Shown here in pieces: positions 48,504 through 58,278 of a stretch of 64,000 nucleotides of DNA. The notes under the pieces were generated by a model that had not been told where the DNA came from, did no database searches, and was given only the letters and a program-made list of their open reading frames with translations. Positions within the stretch are counted from its first letter, which is position 1. Every line of letters begins with the position of its first letter. Both the position numbers and the translations under genes were made by a program. This DNA is from Trichomonas vaginalis G3 (lineage: Eukaryota > Parabasalia > Trichomonadida > Trichomonadidae). The stretch is taken from assembly GCF_026262505.1 (NCBI RefSeq), contig NC_067203.1:22239411-22303410 (forward strand), in the 5' to 3' direction.

Positions 48504-49569
48504 TTGAAAATAAGGGTTTCGTTTTGCTAAAATTGTCACTTTTATAGCATATTTGTTTTTGGATGTTTTGCGAAACCAAAAAAAACTATGATATACAATG
48601 TGTGTGTAAAGAAAATACTTTATTTACTAGTTAAAAAATCATTTGGTATTGATCAAGTTTTTTTTTCTGGATAAGATATTATATGGATAATTGGATAGAA
48701 AATACAATTATATAATCTTGTACCTGGTTTAATTAAGCTAATTGTCATCAGAAACTTGTAATTTTTATGAATTTCAGATTTTCTTTTCATTACTGCTTTT
48801 CTTAATAGGTCAAGTTCTTATTTACGTTATAAAGTATGATATTTACAAATATCAAGTTATCATGTTTTTTGAGAAATTATGAGAAACAAACAAAAATGAA
48901 AAAGATAGGAATAGCAATGAATAGTGATGTGGGTATAGAAAATGTAAGAGATCTGAATGCAAAGCAATCAGTATTTAGGATATTGACCATAGTTTTCGAA
49001 AAAAATGCTGCATATTGAGCGAAAACTATGATTATATTATAAGGCTGTCATTTAAAGCATAATGAAACTATTCCCTTTTCATTTTAATCGAATAAGATAG
49101 TAAAGATTTTTGAATTAGCTAGAAACTGATGAGATGTTTTCACAAATCAGATTTTTAATCTCTATAATGCATAATTCACTCAATATCTCAATTTTGATAT
49201 TGCGAGATATTTTTGCTATCGGTTTCGCAATTTTGACACAATAGCAAGAGGGTTCTATAAGCATTATTATCAACGTAGAATCTGAATATCATATCAGAAA
49301 ATGTCGCAAATCTGACATTTACCCGACCAAATAGCAAAAATAATTGAATACTTTTCGCAAAAACTTTAAAAATCGATAAAAATATGAAATATAGATATTA
49401 AAGAGACTTTTTATATAATATTCATAAAGATTTTCCAAAAATATGATACCGCAAAATTAAAAAAGTGACGTCTTGAGTGGAGTCAAAGGTCGAAATTGCT
49501 AGCTAAATGTTTTTTTAGCGAAATTGCGTATTGTACGTTTTTTTCGCAAAACGAAACCCTTATTGAAAA
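48504..49569. mobile_element. MITE-like non-autonomous DNA element, about 1.05 kb
   Basis: Perfect 19-bp inverted ends, AATAAGGGTTTCGTTTTGC at 48509-48527 and its complement at 49546-49564. If the element is taken as 48511-49562, it is flanked by a perfect 7-bp direct repeat TTGAAAA (48504-48510 and 49563-49569). If the ends are AGGGTTTCG, the flanking dinucleotide is TA, as in Tc1/mariner insertions. The interior has no transposase-like ORF but several subterminal TTTCGCAA-type motifs. Non-autonomous DNA transposon is the best reading; the superfamily is undecided. Confidence 0.65.
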
Positions 49570-49733
49570 TATATCATAAAGACTTTATGAATGATAAATT
49601 CCTAAAAAACAAGTTAGTTTGTTTCTGAAAATAATAATAATAAAAACCAATTTAGACCCAATAATTTTTGGCGGGATAATTGAGATGTTTAACAAAAACA
49701 GAAAGGTGTCATTATTATCGATGACCAACAAGC

Positions 49734-49930
49734 AACTGACCTAGTCTGGATTACAATATTCGGTTCATCAAACCGCCAATTTGATGAATCAAGCCAAATT
49801 GTAACTGACCTAGTCTGGATTACAATATTCGGTTCATCAAACCGCCAATTTGATGAATCAAGCCAAATTGTAACAAACCAGTTGTTGATTGCATGGTATC
49901 ATTCATCGAACTGCCAATTTGATGAATTAC
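49734..49930. repeat. Tandem 69-bp repeats with hairpins
   Basis: Two identical 69-bp units start at 49734 and 49803, followed by a diverged third part to about 49927. Each unit contains TTCATCAA...TTGATGAA, an 8-bp stem with a 9-base loop; the third copy keeps a 6-bp stem. The array is downstream of the pseudokinase gene (its 3' side) and could affect transcript ends. No coding content. Confidence 0.8.
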
Positions 49931-50092
49931 ATTTCTTAGTCATCAAAATAGTGGTCATGTTACTATTTCAAGAGGAAAAAAAGTTCACAGTACAGTAAAA
50001 AGAGGAGAAAACAATTGTCGAAATAAACATGTATTTATATGTTGTTAAGTTAGAAAATAAGAGAGAGAAAGAGAAAAAAATAAACATAAAAA

Positions 50093-51190
50093 TTAAAGAT
50101 CATTAATGAACTGCGATGATTTTCTAGGTGGCAGTTGGCTTGTCCTTAGCTGAGGAACAGCCTGCCGACACCTGTAATTAGGTATATCTGCAGCATCGTA
50201 AGTACGGAGAACTTGATCTGTCGATTGACCACCAATAACCATATATGAAGCGAGGGAAAGATAATTTGCAGGTGGAGATCGCGAATTTTTAATTGATTCC
50301 AGGGGCTTGCTCTTTGGTAGATTTAACTGTAATTCTGAATATTGAACGGGCGAAGGAGATAAAATGTTTCGCGGGAGTGATCTCTTGGAGCCCCTTGTCT
50401 TGAGCGTATCATTCATTTTAATAAAATCGCTTAATTCTGCTCTTTCTGTCGGATTAACTTTTACAAGCCTCTTTATGATGGTATCGTACTCTGGGGAGAC
50501 CTCACCAGCGTACTGTAAGGTTCCCGTGTTGATTTGTTGAAGGGTCGTAAAAACATTTTTGGTATTAAAGGGGATTTCACCCGTAAGAAAATAAGCTAGA
50601 ATAATTCCGAGCGACCAGTTATCAGCCTTATAGTCAGGCTCGTATTCCGGAGCTATAAATTCTGGTGCAAGGAAAGAATAATCTAAAGGAGATGGATTGT
50701 GGACCATGACGTTCACATCATTTGTTGCAAGATATAAATCTGTAATAATGATGTTAGAGCCATTGTAGAAAAATAAATTGGTTGCGCGAATAAGATTTGG
50801 AGCCAAATGGTTTTGATGTAATAAATGATAGGTTCTAGCAAGAGCACACCACATTGCAAAAATTTTGTTGGGTCCGAGAGCCTTGATTTTCGGAGCTTCT
50901 TCGATTATATTGCCAGGATTAAGGTACTTTCTTAATAATAAAAGCTTATTATCGTATTCTAGGACTGCAAAGTAAGGAAGGATATATTTCTGATTTAAAC
51001 TTCTGATGCGCTCGATCCTTTCTTTGAATTTTTGGACCTGCTCTTTGTTTCCAATACTTTCTTTTAATATTTCCTTGCAATAGACATAAGATCCTTTGTT
51101 GTTTTGAAGTACATAGGAAGAACCAAGATGTCCGCGGCCTAGGGGCCTTTTATATTGATAGCCTTCGGGAATAGTAAATCTTTGTTCCAT
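50093..51190 (-). CDS. Protein pseudokinase
   Basis: 365 residues from ATG 51190 (MEQRFTIPEGYQYKRPLGRG); the in-frame GTG two codons upstream is unlikely as a start. Kinase fold at residues about 12-265: glycine loop GRGHLG (18-23), the Lys of the VAIK position in VYCKEIL (39), and APEFIAPEYEPDYKADNWSLGIILAYFLTGEIPF for the activation-segment end and helix F. The catalytic loop reads HLAPNLIRATNLFF in place of HRDLKPxN, and DFG is replaced by TDLYLA, so catalysis is very unlikely. The tail (about 270-365) is basic and Ser/Pro-rich. It probably acts as an allosteric or scaffold protein. The frame is intact and GC content is higher than in the surroundings, so it is likely expressed. Confidence 0.88.
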   Translation of the reverse strand: MEQRFTIPEGYQYKRPLGRGHLGSSYVLQNNKGSYVYCKEILKESIGNKEQVQKFKERIERIRSLNQKYILPYFAVLEYDNKLLLLRKYLNPGNIIEEAPKIKALGPNKIFAMWCALARTYHLLHQNHLAPNLIRATNLFFYNGSNIIITDLYLATNDVNVMVHNPSPLDYSFLAPEFIAPEYEPDYKADNWSLGIILAYFLTGEIPFNTKNVFTTLQQINTGTLQYAGEVSPEYDTIIKRLVKVNPTERAELSDFIKMNDTLKTRGSKRSLPRNILSPSPVQYSELQLNLPKSKPLESIKNSRSPPANYLSLASYMVIGGQSTDQVLRTYDAADIPNYRCRQAVPQLRTSQLPPRKSSQFINDL

Positions 51191-52151
51191 TAGCACAAAA
51201 AAATTTGTTTAGAAAAAAAATTTTTTTTCGAAAAAAAAAGTTGAAGGGGAAAAAATTGTTCAATATGGTTTTGAATAATTTTTTTTTCTTCCTCATTAAT
51301 TTTGTGACTATAATTAGGATAAATGCTTTAGATTAAAACAAAATTATGAAAGCCTGAAAAAAAGATATCAACATTTTCTTATTATGAAGGGGCCAGAGAC
51401 TTTCAAATTTTAAACTGCTACTGAGAAATATTTGTGAAGGTACAGTCCCATAAATAACTTTTTTTGTGAGGTCATTACTATTTTTGAATACCCATTGAAT
51501 GTAAATATTTGTCAATCATCATTAACTATTATTTGGTTGTTAAATTATTTCGATTTTTTCCTGACCATTTTCTTTCTGATATTTAATTTTTTTATGGAAA
51601 TTTGGGAAAATAGTATTTGATTCGAAATCAGTAATTAATCGCATTCTTATTTTGAGGAGTAGTAAACTCTAATCTGACAAATCCTTTGTTGATATGATAT
51701 TTCCTTCAGTCTTCCTACCCACCTTTTGACATTTGGTTATACTATTTTCACTTTATTCTCTGCATGATAAGATATATTCCAAATGAATATTCTAATGTTT
51801 AGTTTAATAAATCTGTTATTTGATAATGAAATCATCACTCTCAGCAACTTAAATATAAAGCTATACTGCATACTAAATTTAACAATAAATTTACAAGCTA
51901 TTCCCTTCCAACAAATGCTATTAATTCTATCAATTTGAATTGATTCGTCAAAACTAAATAGTTTTAATGATTTTTGTGTTGATCTGAGAGCTTTTGCTAA
52001 TCTTCAGAGAAAGAAGATTTGCGATGATTTTAAATTAGATGAGAAAGATATTTTCACGAAGATTATTCAGAACTTGCGAAAAATTTTCATCATTGTTAAA
52101 AAATAATCCTTTTTATTTTACAAAACATTAATGGCAGTAGATAGCTTGGCG
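51191..52151. other. Intergenic, no gene seen
   Basis: 961 bp of AT-rich DNA with T- and A-runs right upstream of the pseudokinase. No ORF above 60 codons looks coding, and no repeat was found. Confidence 0.6.
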
Positions 52152-52877
52152 TTATTTCTTGAATATATAAACATAATGAACTTTCTCTTTGTTATTAAGA
52201 TTTTTAATAGAAACAGTATTCTGTAGTGTGAAGTACTTTGAGCTGATATCAATAAAATCCTTTCGTTGCTCAGGAGAACCTAAAGAAATACAAATGTATT
52301 GCTTTGTAGGAATAAGAACGTTTGAAATCTGCTTTATTGATTGTTCTATGTTCTCGTTAGCGTCTTCCATACAGTATAATGCATCGATAGTACCTTTGTC
52401 TACTACCATATCAAATTCATTTTCGGCAAACAATAAATTACGACAATCCATAACCTGGAATAATAGGTTATGGTCTTTGTAACGCTCTCGCATTTGTTCA
52501 ATAACCGATGGCGAAATATCGATGCTTATTACATGTTTGATATCATTTTCAAGCATATCTGCACTCATAGGAGAGTTTCCACAGCCAATGTTAAGACATT
52601 TTTTAACGGGAAGTAATACAAAATCTTTGATTTGCGGATAAATTTCTGGCCAAGAGAGAAACCATTCATACAGTTCATTCTTTTCTTTGTAACGATCATC
52701 CTAGTAGTTTGATTTTCCGTAATCATTATCCGAAAAGAGACATTGGAATAAATTCATGATTATCGATTCTGGTGTAACCCTCTGGCGAGCGTCTTCATCT
52801 GCAAGCTGTTCTGATGGATCATATTCTTCGGAAGATGATAAGCTATCATTACAGTCTTGAATTTTTTCAGTACTCAT
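52152..52877 (-). pseudogene. Class I SAM methyltransferase (METTL13/EEF1AKMT4-like) with one internal stop
   Basis: Start chosen at ATG 52877 (MSTEKIQDCND) because a TCATTTTG initiator lies directly upstream; the further M at 52907 precedes that Inr. The single frame has 242 codons with one TAG at 52701-52703. Family motifs: GKSNY-x-DDRY (x is the stop, where homologues have Trp as in YWDxRY), LNIGCGNSPMSADM (SAM-binding motif I), VISIDISPSVIEQM and FDMVVDKGTIDAL, typical of the eEF1A lysine methyltransferase group. Its likely role was methylation of a translation factor. Everything else is intact, so this is a recent null, or the stop is an allele or sequencing difference. Confidence 0.85.
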
Positions 52878-52880
52878 TAC

Positions 52881-52888
52881 AAAATGAA
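52881..52888 (-). promoter_or_regulatory. Inr-like initiator deciding the methyltransferase start
   Basis: The minus strand reads TCATTTTG, ending 3 bp before the ATG at 52877. It makes the in-frame ATG at 52907 an unlikely start, since that would lie upstream of transcription initiation. Confidence 0.55.
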
Positions 52889-55800
52889 TTGAAAATATTG
52901 TAAACAAAAATTTTCCATGATATCATTCACTAGTGTAGAATTATTAATTTTTTAGAACAAAATATTTTTGAAATAAAATCTGTCATTTTTTGTTTCCTCA
53001 CTCATAATTTTTTCTGATTTTTTTTTGGAAAATATCTTAAACCAATATTCCAAAGCCAATTTAGACGAAGATTGCTGAACAGAAATTGACAGAACTCTTC
53101 AGTGAATCCAAAATCTCACAAGATTTCAACAGTTCTCTTCGATTTCCAAAAATAATGATTTACACATATTTTATTGAGATTTTATACTTCATTCATATAT
53201 CCAACATTGCAAATTTTTTTCATAATTTTTGTTTAAGGATGCCCTCACCATGTCAGATTTTTTGTGCACGTAAAACTTTTGATATACTTAAATCTAGAAT
53301 CTGGTATTCTGTCATATATATTAATTATTTATAAGCTACTAACTCTAATAATATTTCTGAATAATAATTGTTTTTCACGATAATCAGTTTTGATTTAAGG
53401 CCAAAATCGCACATAATCAAAATATCAATCCGTCACAATTTTTTAAATTCCAATGATATTCTACCATATTGATTATACGGATACAATATTAACATTCATG
53501 AAGTTATTAGATTAGGAAAATTGAATGAACCCCATTCAATTTTTTTGATTTTCCTCTCAATTTTATAAAGGATATAACTCAAGAACATGTAACATCAGGA
53601 ATTGTTCAAATATTTGAGTAGAGTCATTCATTTTTGGATAAAAGTCTGACGGAACGATATTTTAAAAAAAGATCTAATATGAAGAAATTAAAAAATCTAA
53701 TTTTATAAAAATAAAGGTTTATTCAACAGTATGCAAACCACAAAAAATTTGCATGCGAGAGAAAATTCTGGCATCAATGCTAGTAAACAATAACTATTAT
53801 TCCGACCTCTGGATTTTTTTGAAAAAACGCGACAGACTTACCATCATGTTTTTTTTTGCATATTTGAACCGTGTCTATAGTATATAATATGAGTTTCATC
53901 CTGTTTTTTTTCCGATGAGTTTTTAAAATTTGATCAATCAAATATATTAATTTTTCACCAATGAAATACAATATTTTATAATTTAACATGAAATTATTGG
54001 TATCAACTCGATTATTTTAGAAATATAATTATGATTGCATATTGATCAAAGGTGACCAAACTATTTTTTGAAAGTCCGCCATAACTTTAATGGTACTATT
54101 TCAGCGTGTACAATGAATACAAAAATTCTAAGAGTGCCACATAAAATAGTACTTTAGACTTGAGTTAATGCTACCAAGCAAATGTTAAAAAGATGACTTT
54201 AGTGTTTTGATAATCAAAGATTAAAATCATTATTGTCTAAATCAATAATCATAACGACAGAAGTTAATGTTTTTTCATAAGTGCTTTAAATCCACTTTTA
54301 AAAGTATACCTCAAAAATCAAAATATCAAAAAAAAATTGGCCGATAGGTTTGGCTTTAATTTTTGTCTGCTTTTATGATTTGATATGGATGTTATAATTT
54401 TAAAAGTTGAGCCAAATTCACCAATAGATTTTTGAGATTTGCAAATACTCAATAATTTTCAGCGTGTTATCTTTTATTAAAAGAACTATTTGGTTTCAGT
54501 ATCATATAAATTGATATTTACTTTCTATTTGAACCTTCATTTAGCTAATGATTTAATAATACAGATTTCATCTAGTCCTTATAAGAGAATTTTGAATTTG
54601 TTATAATAAAAAAAAACAAACAGATATAGCTTACACTTCTATAATAAAGATACCTTTTATAGAAATCAGTATGAAATGTGTTTTGGCTTATTGGAAGCAT
54701 ATCAGACATAATCGCCATAATCAAAAAATCTATATACCCAATAAGTAATAAATTTGTCGATATAGATTTTCCATAAAATTAGTTTTTAGTCTGATCTTAA
54801 AATAAATTTAATTTTTTATAAAAAAAATCACATTTAAAAGTACCTTTTTAGTAGCTCGAAATCCTGTTGGTGGATTTCGGGCGTACTTCAAAATTAGCTT
54901 TTCTTCTACATATGCAAGCTATATTTTAAATATGGGGCAAATCGGATCGGCGAAAGGAGTTTAGTTACCTTTTATTGATCTAACAATTCATGGAAAAATC
55001 TCCGGATTTTTGGAACACAGCTTTACGATATGGTACCTAAACTAAGTCGAACAACATAGTTAACAAAAGACATTGCTGTGTCCCATATCTTGCTTTGTTT
55101 GGAAATTGTAAACGGTAATCCAAAAAAGTGCTGTGCATTCTAGTGTAAGTAGAGAAAATTTCATAATTATTGTGAAATAATAATATTTACTTACAACTCA
55201 AGTTTATTTTAGTAGAAATAAGGGGAAATTTTATTCTAAAGTACTCACAAAATCTAGATTGAGAGGCGGTCAATGACTTTTGAGGGGAAATTAACGCATG
55301 GAATTTAATATTATTTAGGTTGATATTCTTGCTTATTATTTCAGAAAAAAATCTTAAAAATTTCAATATGAAAATTGAAAGCAATTCAAAAAAATTGCTA
55401 ACATGTAAATTTTAATATCCTATGCATAATTTCATATTTTGAACATTTTTTATTTTTGTTTAAAACTTAAAATTTTGCGAATTTAATATAATTTATAAAA
55501 TATAATACGTATATATATTTAAAATACACTAAATTTAATTGTTAATTGACGTTGTTGGGAATGAATTTTATCAAAACATGCCTGAATCCGAAAATTTGAA
55601 AGAACGAATTACACAATCATATATGTAGAATTCAAAATACAAACTTAAAGATTGTATACGTTTAAAATTATTCAGATTGTGTTTGATTTCCACTCATTCT
55701 GTTTCTTTTGAACTCTAACACTAACATTTCATGATGATTACATGATCCATTTATACATGGTTGAATTGTTCCAGATTCTACCAGAAAATCAATCCAAATT

Positions 55801-56317
55801 TCTCAATGCATTCATGTTGATTGGACAAAATTTAAAATTTATCAGCCTGTTTCCAGAGAAACTCATATATTCCCTAATGAAATGTAATTTTTGCTACATT
55901 TATTTCAATCAAATTTCAAAAAATTGACTGCAGAGCTTGAAAAGGTGACGAATCATGTTGTTATTAGATGTACATATTAGATTTACTATTTCCAAAAAAA
56001 TGCTCAAATTTGAATAGTTTTTAGAAAATTTGGAATTACACTCCTTACATTATATATAATTAAATGTTTAAATTTTATTTATTTTTCCCTTTTAATTTTA
56101 TAACGTGCTCTATCAAAACTAACCTCTCAATTGAAGGCCACAAAATCTAAGTAGTGAGGGTACACAAATTTTGTATGGAGTACGGTTCAATTTTTGAGAG
56201 CCTCACTACTTAGATTTTGTGACTACCTTATTTTTAAATTTTTACACTTTTGAATACTCTTCAGAATTTCTTTGAAAATTTAAAACTCATTCAACTCTAC
56301 ATAGAAAGCGATCTAGA
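52889..56317. other. Long gene-free AT-rich stretch
   Basis: About 3.4 kb with no recognisable protein, RNA gene or promoter. Open frames are at most about 80 codons and low in complexity. One short palindromic spot lies near 54856 (TCGAAATCC...GGATTTCG), and the inverted repeat at 56139-56221 is within it. Some of it may be the lost 5' part of the BEACH gene or old transposon DNA, but nothing can be identified by eye. Confidence 0.55.
56139..56221. repeat. Perfect 21-bp inverted repeat around a short spacer
   Basis: CACAAAATCTAAGTAGTGAG plus one further base at 56139-56159 is the exact reverse complement of 56201-56221, with a 41-bp spacer. It would form a long hairpin. No direct repeat flanks were found. 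It is about 100 bp before the BEACH-WD40 remnant. Confidence 0.8.
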
Positions 56318-58027
56318 GCCCCAAAGTTTTACTACAATAATAATCATATATTTCAAGTATTTTTATGGAATGTAAGGGCATCCTTAAACAAATTAAATCA
56401 GATTTTTTCAACAGACAAAGTTTTCGATTTCTTGATCCCTGTTTGTTGCGCAAATGTTCAGTTTTTGAATGATATCTACAATGAAATTGTTCTTTATTCA
56501 AGCAACTCTAACGAATGCTATTTACACATCTACATGCGTTTGTTAGTTGGAGTTTTATCATCAAAGAAACTGAAATTAGCTTGGGGAGGGGAAGATTCAA
56601 TCAAAACAACAATGGGATTCTTCTCTAACTGCTTCTATTTCATCTTCTTCATTCCTTCGTTCGATCCCTACTACTACATGCCAAATACAAAGGCATTTAA
56701 TACTCAAAACAAGACAAAAACTGCTTATCAATTCGTTTTCGACGTTTTGCCTCCTTGGAGTGATGATGAATCCTTCAAAGATTTATCAGAACAAGAAAGA
56801 AGAAAAGCAAGAGCAATGAAGTTCGTCAATTTGCACATGCAAGCTCTTGAAAGTTATTAAGTTTCTGCAAACCTTCATAAATGGATTGACTTGATTTTCG
56901 GTCCGAAATCCCGTGGTGAAGAAGCAGTAAATGCAAATAATACTTACCATCCATATTATTTCAATGAATCTTTGACAGAACAAATTAAAAATGATCCAAT
57001 TGAGTTCAAGATGATCAAAGAATACGCAGCATGTTTCGGAACAGCCCCAGTGCAGCTATTCTTCGAAACTCCGAAGCCGAAAGAAGCTTTGTTTTCTCCT
57101 TTGTCAAAGAATATGTTCAAATTCGTTGATAGAAAGAAATTATCAAAAGACAAGATTATCTGTATCAAATCAACGAAATCTCATATTGCTTATGCATCAA
57201 AGGATGGATAGATCTCTGTCTTCAATGTATATGATCAGTCCAAATCGATGACATTCAAATTTAACATCAGAAACAAATTGAAATTTGGCAGTTTTTGTGG
57301 AAATTTGCTTTGTACGGCAACTAAAAACGACACTGCCGTTATTTGCTATGATTTCACATCTTCAATGGATCCTTTATTCACTTCCAGACTCCATTTAGAC
57401 CAGATAACTTGCTTGTCTTGCAGTGGAGAGTATTTTGCGACAGGAAGCAAAGACATGACAATAAGAATTTGGAAAACAATTTTCTCTTCGAAGACTCCTG
57501 TTTTAGATGGTTCCTTCACTCTCCACACATCAGAAATTGCTGCAATTGACTGCAATGTCAAAGCTGATTTGTGCGTTTCTGTTGGAATTGATGGGAAGAT
57601 CATCGCATTGCAGTTGTCGAATTCACAATTCACTCGAAGTAATAAAATAGAAACAATTGCAAGGCCTTCTTTCGTTTCAGTTGTTGACAATGGATTTTTT
57701 GCAATGCTGACAAATGTTGCTGGACAATGTTTATTTAATGTTTTTGATGAAAATCTTTGAGAAGTTACAACAAAGAAAGCTTCTCTGACAATTGTTTGCT
57801 TGTGCCGGACTGTACTTCCAAATGGTCAAGCAGTTTTGATGTGCGGAACAAGTAACAACAGAATTTCTATCTTTTCTCTTCCTTTCGTTAAAGAACTCTG
57901 CTACTTCGAAACAGAAAACCAGATTATAGCAATATCTTACAACAAAGTGTTAATGCATATATTGGCTGGAACAAGAGACGGTGAATTAGTTACTTATAAG
58001 ATTTCTAATTTTAGAAACATACCATAA
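56318..58027 (+). pseudogene. BEACH-WD40 protein, 5'-truncated remnant
   Basis: One frame of about 570 codons that begins after a TAG at 56315 without an ATG context. It runs through TAA 56858-56860, TAG 57209-57211 and TGA 57758-57760, with no frameshift, to a TAA at 58025. The BEACH C-terminal half is unmistakable (LPPWSDDESF, LHMQALESY-x-VSANLHKWI, IFGPKSRGEEAVNANNTYHP, FGTAPVQLF). It is followed by WD40-like repeats (IICIKSTKSHIAYASKDG, FATGSKDMTIRIWK, MCGTSNNRISIF). BEACH proteins are usually over 2000 residues and act in vesicle traffic and autophagy; here the long N-terminal part is missing. The first stop aligns with the Tyr of the family motif YVSANLH. Confidence 0.88.
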
Positions 58028-58278
58028 AATTTTTATCTTTTTATCTTTTTATATATAGTAAAACTGATATTATATTTATTTTAACTATAATCTTTTATCA
58101 TTAATTTTATTGAAATCAGTTTTTAAATAACTCACTTGTAAGACTATATCATAATAAAATATCCACATAATTAATCTTGGCATGATTTTATTTGAGTAAA
58201 TCTCCAAATTTAGTTTTATATTATATATTCAAACATATCTTTAAAAGATATCAAAAATAATAAGGCTAATAAAAAATT

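Noticed and set aside
52889-56317. tRNA or rRNA genes in the large gene-free stretch
   Set aside because: No cloverleaf-like arms, A/B box pair or GC-rich conserved rRNA segment could be seen by eye; a covariance-model scan was not possible.
53230-56390. A 16-bp inverted match (TGTTTAAGGATGCCCT) about 3.1 kb apart that could mark transposon ends
   Set aside because: One arm falls inside the BEACH reading frame, no duplication flanks it, and a 16-bp match is expected by chance in an AT-biased window of this size.
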